From Lachnospiraceae bacterium NE2001 (GTDB taxonomy: Bacteria > Bacillota > Clostridia > Lachnospirales > Lachnospiraceae): a stretch of DNA of 64,000 nucleotides. The notes under the pieces were generated by a model. The model was given only the letters and a program-made list of their open reading frames with translations, made no database searches and was not told the origin of the DNA. The translations under genes were made by a program, and so were the position numbers. The DNA lies in the NCBI GenBank assembly GCA_900110635.1, contig FOEK01000007.1, positions 119,629 through 183,628 on the forward strand. Reading direction: 5' to 3'. Of the stretch, positions 1 to 8,200 are shown in pieces (the stretch's first letter is position 1; the number at the start of each line of letters is the position of its first letter).

Positions 1-638
1 TGGAAAGCAGCGTCAATGCGGTCATTTTCATATACAATCTTCTCACCTGTTACTGTATCGAGTCCGTATACACCTGTCTTGCCTTCGCCAAATGCTATGC
101 CAGTCAGAACCACCTTCTTAGCACCAAGCTTAGCCAGCTTGCCAAGCAGTTCCTCGATGTAATCCTTATCGTAGTCCTCTTTATATTCTGTATCAGTCAT
201 AAAGCAAGCCTCAGTAAGATTTGGCACTATTATATCAGCCTTACCGCAAAGGCCAGCATTTAACTTTGCGTACTCCATATCAAATGCAGGATACAGCTTT
301 CCATTATCAGCCATAACTGGATCTATAAAGATCAGTGTGTCTTCTCCACCGAACTCGTCAAATATCTTCTTTGCAATCTCTATCTCTTCTGCTGAACCAA
401 GATAACCAGTATAAATAGCATCAAACTTTACGTCCTGGCTCTTCCAGTGGTCAGTGATTGGGATCAGCTGATCTGTCAGGTCCTTAACTGTGAAGTTAGG
501 GAACATTGTGTGGGTTGAAAGAACTGCTGTTGGCAGAATGGTTGTCTCAACGCCCATTGCTGATATTATAGGGAGTGCAACGGTGAGTGAGCATTTGCCG
601 AGGCAGGAAATGTCCTGGATTGTAAGTATTCTCTTCAT
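1..638 (-). CDS. Pyridoxamine/pyridoxal kinase, 3' end outside window
   Basis: The protein starts MKRILTIQDISCLGKCSL and is cut by the window edge after about 212 residues; the family is usually about 280. It contains YTGYLGSAEEIE, DPVMADNGKLYP and PNLTEA, which match the PfkB-like pyridoxal/pyridoxamine kinases of Clostridia. These phosphorylate B6 vitamers with ATP in the cytosol as part of PLP salvage. The start at 638 is set by a GGAGG 7-8 bases upstream. The divergent neighbour is a MocR-type regulator, as expected for a PLP-responsive pair. Function by family is confident; the exact preferred vitamer is not visible. Confidence 0.9.
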   Translation of the reverse strand, partial: MKRILTIQDISCLGKCSLTVALPIISAMGVETTILPTAVLSTHTMFPNFTVKDLTDQLIPITDHWKSQDVKFDAIYTGYLGSAEEIEIAKKIFDEFGGEDTLIFIDPVMADNGKLYPAFDMEYAKLNAGLCGKADIIVPNLTEACFMTDTEYKEDYDKDYIEELLGKLAKLGAKKVVLTGIAFGEGKTGVYGLDTVTGEKIVYENDRIDAAF

Positions 639-1143
639 TTATTTTTCCTCCATTTATTGGTTTTTATATATTCGAAAGCCTTTTAAGTATGTATGGAGAA
701 TATTATAGCGTCATCTGGTCCTTTGAAAATATCCAATTTTAGAAAAATCGAAGGGACCAGATTGAAGAGTTAGAGCTGATCATAGTTGACAAAAGGATAC
801 GGTTGAGGAATGAATCTCTGGGAATTATTTGAAATTTGACACATAACTACTCAAAAATATATAATATGCCTGGTCCCTTCAATTTCCTCAATTTTGAAGA
901 ATTTGAAGGGACCAGATGAAATATTTTATACCTGGTACCCTCAATTTGTTGTTTTTTTCCTATTTCAAAGGGACCAGAGAATTTGATATGGTCGCGCAAG
1001 TCAGTTAACATAATCTAGACAATTATAATGCAATTATTGATATTGAATTTTCTATAACAGTAGTTTCAAGTATGGTTTACATAACAAGCAATGATGACAA
1101 TTAGGATGTTTACTAATTAAATAAGTTCAAGGAGAAAAAGACC
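639..1143. other. Divergent intergenic region with three palindromes
   Basis: This 505-base gap separates the kinase and the MocR regulator. I see no convincing ORF. Most of its structure is three large inverted repeats, annotated separately. The remainder is AT-rich and must hold two divergent promoters, but I could not assign boxes with confidence. Confidence 0.7.
713..977. repeat. Three CTGGTCC...GGACCAG inverted repeats
   Basis: There are three imperfect palindromes of 46-50 bases: 713-762 (arms ATCTGGTCC / GGACCAGAT), 870-915 (CTGGTCCCTTCAA..T / A..TTGAAGGGACCAG) and 932-977 (CTGGTACCCTCA / CAAAGGGACCAG). All keep the same terminal motif, while the loops differ in sequence. They lie between the PLP kinase and its presumed PLP-sensing regulator. 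They could be tandem operators for the MocR protein, since related MocR regulators such as TauR bind CTGGAC-type repeats. They could also be REP-like elements. No other copy was noticed in this window. Confidence 0.75.
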
Positions 1144-2637
1144 ATGTTGTCATATACATTTACTGAAGACAAAGAGTTTCCGCTCTATGAGCAGCTCTAT
1201 CAGCGGATTAAGGAGGATATTATCGAGCGACGTCTGGAGCCGCACTCTCCCCTTCCATCAAAAAGAAGTCTGGCGAAGCATTTGTCCATTAGTCTTACTA
1301 CCGTGGAGAATGCGTACAACCAGCTGGTGTCCGAGGGATACGTGTACCCTATCTATAAGAAGGGGTACTACGTCAGCAATGTGCAGAACGTTCCGATGAA
1401 CACTGTAAGGGACGATTATCTTCCGGAGCAGCTTAGAGTCGACAAGGACAAGAACGGCCACAGCAGGCTTTATATCGGGGATAAGACCTATACTGAAATG
1501 TATATGGGCACGGACAACCGGACGGATTATTTTGCCGACTTCTCGTCAAATGCAAGCGATCCAGCTACATTTCCCTTTTCTACCTGGGCAAAGCTGAACA
1601 GAGAGATACTATCAACGGAGCACGTAAAGCTGATGACCAATTCGCCGTCCAACGGAATGGTAGAGCTTCGCTATGCCATTGCTGAGTATCTTCACCAGTT
1701 CCGCGGTATCGACGTCTTTCCTGACAACATCGTTATCGGCGCAGGTACAGAGACGCTCTACTCTATTCTGGTGCAACTCCTGGGCTTCGACAAGGTATAT
1801 GGCGTGGAGGATCCTGGGTACGAGAAAATATCCCAGATGCTGGAATCCAGCAACATAAAAACCGCGCGTATTCCTCTCGACGAATACGGGGTGATGCCGC
1901 GCGAGCTGATGAAGCATAACGTCAACGTGATCCACACCACTCCATCTCATCATTTTCCAACAGGGATAACTATGCCTATCAGCAGACGCCACGAGCTGCT
2001 CAAATGGGCAAATGCCGACGACACAACCTACGATGACGAGGCAAACCGTTTCATTATGTCTGTTGACCGTGACGACAAGTACATCATCGAGGACGACTAC
2101 GACAGCGAGTTCCGCCTCAGCGGGCGCCCTATTCCGTCGCTCACCAGCATCGATAACAGTGAGAAGGTCATCTATATGAACACCTTCACCAAGAGCCTGG
2201 CGTCCACCATTCGTATCAGCTATATGATACTGCCCGACCACCTTCGGGATAGGTACTACGAAAAGCTGTCATTTTACTCCTGCCCTGTATCCACATTTGA
2301 GCAAATGACACTTACACGTTTCATCAGCGAGGGCTACTACGAGAAGCACATCAACCGTATGCGGACCGCCTCCAGGAAGAAGCGAGACCTGCTCCTTAAA
2401 AGCATAAAATCCAGCCCGATCGCCGCTTTCTCAGAGATAAGCGAGGAACAGTCTGGATTACATTTTATATTAAAAATAAGTCTGGGTATTCCAGATACCA
2501 CCTTTGTTTCGAGGTGTCTGGAAAATGGCATCAATATCTCACCGATATCGAAGCACAGCTTTATGATCAACTACTCCTCGGTGCCGCTGGACCGGATTGA
2601 GGAGGCTGTAAGAAGGATGGCGGAATGTGCGCTGTAA
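1144..2637 (+). CDS. MocR/PdxR-type GntR regulator with aminotransferase domain
   Basis: The 497-aa protein has a GntR winged helix at about residues 10-80 (PLYEQLYQRIKEDI, LPSKRSLAKHL) followed by a class I aminotransferase-like domain. The probable PLP lysine lies in TKSLASTIRISYM, with IIEDDYDSEFR upstream, both hallmarks of MocR proteins. Such regulators sense PLP and control B6 or amino-acid genes. The divergent B6 kinase suggests a PdxR role. AAGGAG at about 1130 supports the start. Compared with typical members there is an extra acidic stretch, about residues 294-315, between the usual LLKWA and YIIEDDYDSE blocks. Confidence 0.9.
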   Translation: MLSYTFTEDKEFPLYEQLYQRIKEDIIERRLEPHSPLPSKRSLAKHLSISLTTVENAYNQLVSEGYVYPIYKKGYYVSNVQNVPMNTVRDDYLPEQLRVDKDKNGHSRLYIGDKTYTEMYMGTDNRTDYFADFSSNASDPATFPFSTWAKLNREILSTEHVKLMTNSPSNGMVELRYAIAEYLHQFRGIDVFPDNIVIGAGTETLYSILVQLLGFDKVYGVEDPGYEKISQMLESSNIKTARIPLDEYGVMPRELMKHNVNVIHTTPSHHFPTGITMPISRRHELLKWANADDTTYDDEANRFIMSVDRDDKYIIEDDYDSEFRLSGRPIPSLTSIDNSEKVIYMNTFTKSLASTIRISYMILPDHLRDRYYEKLSFYSCPVSTFEQMTLTRFISEGYYEKHINRMRTASRKKRDLLLKSIKSSPIAAFSEISEEQSGLHFILKISLGIPDTTFVSRCLENGINISPISKHSFMINYSSVPLDRIEEAVRRMAECAL

Positions 2638-2638
2638 T

Positions 2639-3493
2639 TTAGTCTTTCCTAGATTTGAGTAGAAGAAATGCTGACGCACCAACCATCAGGATAACTGCCG
2701 TAATAAGCAGGTACAGCGTAAAGTTGGGCTCCGATTCTTCTTCGGCAGGTTCTTCATTTACAAGATAAACTGCGTCATCATTTCGCTCTGATAATTCTAG
2801 ATCATCATTTGAAGCTATCTCCTCTGCCAGCTGGGATGCTGCGTCAGATTCGATATCAGCCTTTGCTACATCATCTTCATCATCTACAATATTGGAAAGG
2901 TCATCGAAAGCAACGTCTACGCCATTATCGGTTTTGCTGGAGGAACCGTTCTTTGAATTCTTGTCAGTTCCGTCTGCTGCATCATTTGAATCATCAGCTG
3001 ATTTGTCTTCTGTCTTATCATCCGAACCATCAGCCTCTTCAGAAGAACTTTTGTCATCCTTGGTTCCATTCTCTCCAGTTTCTGTATCACTTGTGGTGTC
3101 GTTTGAACTGGTACTAGTATTAGAATCAAGCCCTTTGTACTTACGAACATCCGGATCATTATCCAGCTTTCCAGCCAGATAATCCTGATAAGCTTGATTT
3201 GCACCTGCACGTGTTGGAGCGTATCCATGGGCAGAAAGCCAGGCCTTAGCCGCAGCAATCTGTTCCTGCGAATATCCAGAGGATGAGGCAGAACCGCCTG
3301 AAGAATCTCCACCGCCATCGCCCGAATCAGCAGCACCAGAATCTCCACCGCCGTCGCCACCACCTACGTCAACGACCACATCACCGCCCATCTCATTCAC
3401 ACGAGACTGAGCAAATACATCTTTAACATTTCCACATTTAATACCAAATGATAGCAAAGCCGCCACCAATACTACTGTTACTATTTTCTTCAT
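2639..3493 (-). CDS. Secreted Ser/Asp-rich protein with C-terminal membrane anchor
   Basis: The 284-aa protein begins with a signal peptide (MKKIVTVVLVAALLSFG). A Gly/Asp-rich stretch follows, then a short helical block (YSQEQIAAAKAWLSAHGYAP, about residues 75-110). A long low-complexity Ser/Asp/Lys/Glu segment (about 120-240) leads to a hydrophobic helix, about residues 255-280, ending in SRKD. The layout resembles a wall-spanning stalk held by a C-terminal transmembrane helix. There is no LPXTG motif. The gene converges on the MocR gene with one base between stops and is not recognised as a named family. Its Asp-rich linker could bind cations, which is only inference. Confidence 0.7.
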   Translation of the reverse strand: MKKIVTVVLVAALLSFGIKCGNVKDVFAQSRVNEMGGDVVVDVGGGDGGGDSGAADSGDGGGDSSGGSASSSGYSQEQIAAAKAWLSAHGYAPTRAGANQAYQDYLAGKLDNDPDVRKYKGLDSNTSTSSNDTTSDTETGENGTKDDKSSSEEADGSDDKTEDKSADDSNDAADGTDKNSKNGSSSKTDNGVDVAFDDLSNIVDDEDDVAKADIESDAASQLAEEIASNDDLELSERNDDAVYLVNEEPAEEESEPNFTLYLLITAVILMVGASAFLLLKSRKD

Positions 3494-3552
3494 ATTCTTT
3501 TGCCTTTATTTAATAATTTATACTGGTTTTATGTAAATCAGGTTATTATATC

Positions 3553-3588
3553 CATAAAAACAACCTGTTGTAATTGCCAACAGGTTGT
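3553..3588 (-). terminator. Terminator after the intact distal pilin
   Basis: An 11-bp perfect stem (ACAACCTGTTG at 3560-3570 with CAACAGGTTGT at 3578-3588) is followed on the minus strand by TTTTTAT. It lies 8 bases past the pilin stop and is nearly identical to the hairpin at 4393-4421. Confidence 0.9.
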
Positions 3589-3596
3589 CTAATAGA

Positions 3597-4298
3597 TTAT
3601 TTACGATTCTTTCCATCCTGAACGGTACCCTTTAACCAATACCAGAGATTTTTATCATTACCATAATCCGTATATAAGCTCTTTGTTCCCAGATTAGTGA
3701 TCATATAATACTGTATCTTCATCTCTTTACCATTTATTGTTGTCATATTTGCATCTTTATAGACACCTAAAACTTTAGGATTATCCTTCGTCCAGCTTCC
3801 ATTGTAATAGTAAAGAGGTTCTGAATATTCTGTCTTCATATATACAGCATAATAAACTGTATATTTTTCCTTAGTGTGCTTATCCGGGTCATAGTTTCCC
3901 TTCTTGGTTTCAGGGATTGTGCTACCCGTAGCAATCATAAAAAGATAAGGTTTCTCGCATCCAGTCAAATTATAGAGGTTAGTTTCAAAATCTGTTCCTC
4001 TGCAATCTGTATCTCTATTATTGCTTATAGCGTTTCCATCCTCATCCTTAACATTTGGTGCCACACCAGGTATTACTGAATTTATATACGCAGTCTTACA
4101 CTCATATCCCTTACCATACAGTTCTACGAGTTCAGCCTGTGCTGCATCCAACAAAGTTTTAGCAGCAATAACATCCTTTCTATCTCTCGCCTTATCTATA
4201 TAACCTAATAAAGCAGGTGTAAGGATAGCTGCTAAAATAGCCAAGATAACGAGAACCACTATTAATTCAACTAAAGTAAAACCTTTATTTCTCTTCAT
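3597..4298 (-). CDS. Type IV pilin, paralogue of the frameshifted pilin
   Basis: The 233-aa prepilin has a short basic leader MKRNKG, then FTLVELIVVLVILAILAAIL with Glu at +5 and an amphipathic helix. The leader would be cut after Gly6 and the helix packed in the pilus core. The head contains an ...PLYYYNGSWTKDNP block shared with the neighbouring pilin at 4457-5063. GGTG/GAAGG-like RBS bases precede the ATG. The gene has its own promoter and terminator, so it may be an alternative major or minor pilin expressed apart from the main pilus operon. Confidence 0.9.
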   Translation of the reverse strand: MKRNKGFTLVELIVVLVILAILAAILTPALLGYIDKARDRKDVIAAKTLLDAAQAELVELYGKGYECKTAYINSVIPGVAPNVKDEDGNAISNNRDTDCRGTDFETNLYNLTGCEKPYLFMIATGSTIPETKKGNYDPDKHTKEKYTVYYAVYMKTEYSEPLYYYNGSWTKDNPKVLGVYKDANMTTINGKEMKIQYYMITNLGTKSLYTDYGNDKNLWYWLKGTVQDGKNRK

Positions 4299-4339
4299 AT
4301 CTTCTCACCTTCACAAAAAAAAATCAAAAAATCTTTCTT

Positions 4340-4367
4340 ATTATAGCACATTTGGCCAATATGTCAT
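4340..4367 (-). promoter_or_regulatory. Sigma-A promoter for the distal pilin
   Basis: On the minus strand, ATGACA is spaced 16 bases from TATAAT, which carries an extended TGC before the -10. The box positions are 4362-4367 and 4340-4345. The start codon lies about 40 bases downstream. It implies that this pilin is transcribed independently of the frameshifted copy upstream. Confidence 0.65.
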
Positions 4368-4392
4368 ATAAAATCTATGTGAAATAAAAAGA

Positions 4393-4421
4393 ACAACCTG
4401 TTGGACTTGCCAACAGGTTGT
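4393..4421 (-). terminator. Terminator after the frameshifted pilin
   Basis: A 12-bp stem (ACAACCTGTTGG at 4393-4404, CCAACAGGTTGT at 4410-4421) is followed on the minus strand by TTCTTTTTATTT. It is almost the same hairpin as at 3560-3588, which suggests duplication of a pilin-plus-terminator unit. Confidence 0.9.
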
Positions 4422-4456
4422 CTAATAATTCAAAGATATTATAAAAATAATGTTAA

Positions 4457-5063
4457 TTATGAATCTTTATACATGTTATATAATGTATCTTTCAGATAAG
4501 TCCAAAAATTCCTTTTACCAGTACCACTTTCTAATGTAAGATCTCCCATACTGAGAACATAATACTGTATATTAACTTTTTCGGCAATATAATAGTTATA
4601 ACCATTATTACCAGATTTAATAATATATTTTGAATTCTCTTTGCCATTTGGAAGTTTCGCTGTAGGATTCTCTTTTGTCCACGAACCATTATAATAATAA
4701 TATGGTCTGGAATCCTTTTCTGCAACATAACAAGCATAATAAACTGTATATTTTTTTCGATCAGAAATTGTTTTTTTTGAATTACAACTTCCAGTTGCAT
4801 CTACATCCCCAAACGTAGTCTCATCATAAATCGAACTTAAACCAAGAACATTATGATGCTCAATTTTAACACCTTTTTCCATATTCCTGAGCTAAGCCAG
4901 CCTGAGCTGCATCAAGACACGCTTTAGCACGAAGCAAATCTTTCTTTTCTTTTGCCTTATCTATATAACCAAGGAGTGCAGGCACAAGAACAGCTGCTAG
5001 CACAGCAAGAATAACTAGAACCACAATCAATTCTACAAGAGTAAAACCACGATTTTTCTTCAT
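4457..5063 (-). pseudogene. Type IV pilin broken by a single-base frameshift
   Basis: The first part encodes MKKNRGFTLVELIVVLVIL...QEYGKRC and stops at 4866. The second part, in another frame, continues ...KGVKIEHHN and PYYYYNGSWTKENP. The break is at a run of five A on the minus strand (GGAAAAAGG, about 4873-4877). Removing one A restores a 201-aa pilin whose junction reads YGKGV, matching YGKGY in the paralogue at 3597-4298. AAGGAG 9 bases before the ATG at 5063 fixes the start. About 30 residues of the paralogue's head are absent even after repair. It may be a decayed gene, a slippage-switched gene or a sequencing error. Confidence 0.8.
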
Positions 5064-5108
5064 CCACTCAACTCCTTTCATAGATTTATTCAAAAACTCT
5101 TCTAATTT

Positions 5109-5137
5109 TTAATAGAGTATTTTCAAGCATTTAGCAA
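5109..5137 (-). promoter_or_regulatory. Probable promoter of the frameshifted pilin
   Basis: TTGCTA (5132-5137) and TATTAA (5109-5114) lie on the minus strand 17 bases apart, about 45 bases upstream of the ATG at 5063. The match is moderate. Confidence 0.45.
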
Positions 5138-5227
5138 GTGACCGTTTTGTGTTTAAAGTTATGCGTACGATAAACAAGTATCTGACAAACAAAATACGAG
5201 ACTCAGTAACTAATACACTATATAAAA

Positions 5228-8200
5228 CTAAACTGTCTCAGTATTCTTTTCTTTTGAGTCCTTACTTAGATAGATATATCTATCTAACACGTATATAACA
5301 ATAAGAATAATGATCGAGACAATAGTGAGTATATAAGGTTTAAAGTTAACTCCACCCATTTTTGTAAATCGAATAGTATGTTTTCCCGATGGAACAATTA
5401 TCGATACTCCACTAAGTATGTCATCGCGTTCAATTTTGTTACCGTCCAGTTCGACATCCCATCCACTATAAGAAGGTATTGGAATATAAACATAACTATC
5501 TTCAGTAGCATCTACCGTTCCCACTATCTTATATCCATCTGCAACAGCATTTGTCATTCTATTGTTTTGAACATATTCTTTTATTTTTTCTAATGTACTT
5601 ACGTTAAGAATCGCTACTCTTGCATCGTCAATATTGGAGCTATTATTGTAATGTTTTTCTTCAGCTAATGTTAAAGATATACTAATCCAAGGAATTTCAT
5701 CAGTTTGAGAAAAACTTCCAACAAAATACATTCGTTCATACGCCGATGCATATAAGCACTTTATACCGTCTTCTTTTTCGTTATTAACGTTAGCAAATAT
5801 AGAATCTTTAAATTCATCTGTATCCGTTATTTCATAACTTAACGATTTTCCATCTACTAAAACAACAGAATACAAAGATGTATCTATAAATGTATATAAA
5901 TTCTCGCCAACGAGAGATTGTGAGATAGCGTTTTGATATTCAAATGGATTATCAAAACTGTGTATATCAATATCTTTTAATTCTTTAGGTAGAATAATAC
6001 CAATTCCAGCTACATAAGGATTTTCATACAGGGTGATATTATTCTTTGTCTCCAGTTTTTTTAGATAGGCAGGTATAGTCTGACTTATATAATTACTGTT
6101 AATAAAAAAGTATCTGTTGTTCAGCATTATATCCGCCAGAGGATTTCCAACACCATAGGATATATAGTTGGTATTATGTTCAAGTCCCCAGGTATCGGTC
6201 AAATCGATCTGCTGGGACTGAAGAGTTGATGTAAATGTATCAGCCGAATTAAACCCTGTCACCGCAGAGATATTATTACTGCTGTCGGTAATAAAAGAAG
6301 CCCTTGTTAGCGAATTATCCTTTAGATCATATCTGTCCGAATAGAAGCTAATAGCATCCAACGTGGTTGTTGGAATAGTTAATCCATAAAATGCTGTTCT
6401 AACTGTATTAACACAAGAAAATGCCAACTCAACACCTAGGAAAAGGAGGAGAAGCTTTGTATAGTGATAATAATTTCCCTTTGTATATCCTCTAAATATA
6501 CATATAAAATAAACGAAGATAAAGCCGACAGAAATCAACCTCCCGAACATCGTACCCCCACCCTTATAATAGATTCCCAGAAGAACTAAACCAGAAAATA
6601 TTAAATAAGCAACAACACTCTCCTTATTGAATACATCCATATAATTGCATACAACATCATACAACACTGTAATAAGTACAAATATAAAGAATATAGAAAA
6701 TCTATTTGGTACCAAAGATTGAAAATGGAATCCATGAAATATATAATTCAGCAATTCATTTCCATATGCAAAATACAATACAAACAGAAGAAACACTCGT
6801 CGTATCTTTGAAGATAGACTTATTTTCTTCACACAGAAAAACAGGGGTAGTGCGAGAATCGCAAGGAGTCCGCAATATGTATTTGCGACGGTCGTATCAC
6901 TATTTGTCTGACTAATCCTGTGAATCACCTGTATATCATATATATTTCCCAATAAATTATGCGTGAGATAATTAATGCTAGTTGTATTAGTAGTATCCTG
7001 CTCAATATATCCCGAATTGGTCACAGACCTATAGAATGAAAGCAAAGTAAACGAGGCAATCCCTGCAGCAATCAGAGAAAACACAGTGAATCTAAAGCCG
7101 TTTCTTATAAGTCCTTTAACGCTTTGATGATCGAGGGTAAAGAAATACATAAAAAGGAATATGCACAACAGGAATGCAAAGTAAGTACCCATCACCATAA
7201 AATAAGCCATAATTAGTGTATAGAATATATACTTACCTTCGTAAATGAGTTTTTCAGTTGCAAGCATAATAAGCGGCAGAATAACCGCCATCTCAAGGAA
7301 TCCAGCAAACGAATAATAGCATAGCACAAATGACGATAGATTGTAGCACATCGCAATAGGGATGAGTTTAAGTTCTCTTTTTACCATTTTTCCGGTATGA
7401 GGTCTATGGATCAGGTAGAATAGCATCGACTGTCCGGTAAGAACAAAATAGACAACATATAATGTATTAAATGCAAGTAGACCCTGCTCATCTGGGAATA
7501 GCAGTAGTATTAAACGTATAGGGTTTAGAAAGTACGTAAATGAAGATAGTCCCACTCCTCCCCTTTGATACCCCAGTGAATAATCTACTGATGAAAACTC
7601 AAAACGCTTTAACTTCTGGATAAGATTTATATTGGTCGGATAATCCTCTACGAAACCATCCGAGATTATTGCTGAGTTCTTTCCAAAAGGTATGCAATGA
7701 TTGATAAAAATTATCAATATATATATTGCGATAGATAACAGCAGCGTATAGATATACACTCGGTTGTCTTTAATAAAACGTTCTACTCTGCTTTGTGTCT
7801 TCTCGGATACTTTAAACTGTATGTTTTTAAGTTTTAGAATAATAAATGATAATATAGTAATCAGTAATGTAACGATACTAACTATAATTCCACGATAAAA
7901 TGTCACTGGATAATAAGTTATAGATATATCCTCAGATGCCCCCTCTAACAACGTAGCTTTATCACCAAAGATATTCTTCTCATATACTCTGCCTGTCATA
8001 CCAGAGAAGCGGTGACATCCAGCCACATCATATGGAATAAGATAATAGTTATCTCCCGAAACCTGAGTAAACTTATGATAAACGTCATTATCAAATCTCA
8101 CTGATTCACGAGATAATATATCATCCCGAAGAGCTACTGCTGATACATTATAACTGATCTCGCGGTTTTCATTTTCCTCTAATTCTCCAAGGTGAGTTAT

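Noticed and set aside
1612..2241. 209-aa ORF antisense to the MocR gene
   Set aside because: It has no RBS or family features and mirrors codon structure of the real gene.
2917..3363. 148-aa minus-strand ORF inside the Ser/Asp-rich gene
   Set aside because: It is a different frame of a low-complexity gene, with no RBS.
4866..4882. Programmed frameshift in the pilin
   Set aside because: A +1 shift would be needed and no known +1 signal is present; mutation or slippage is simpler.
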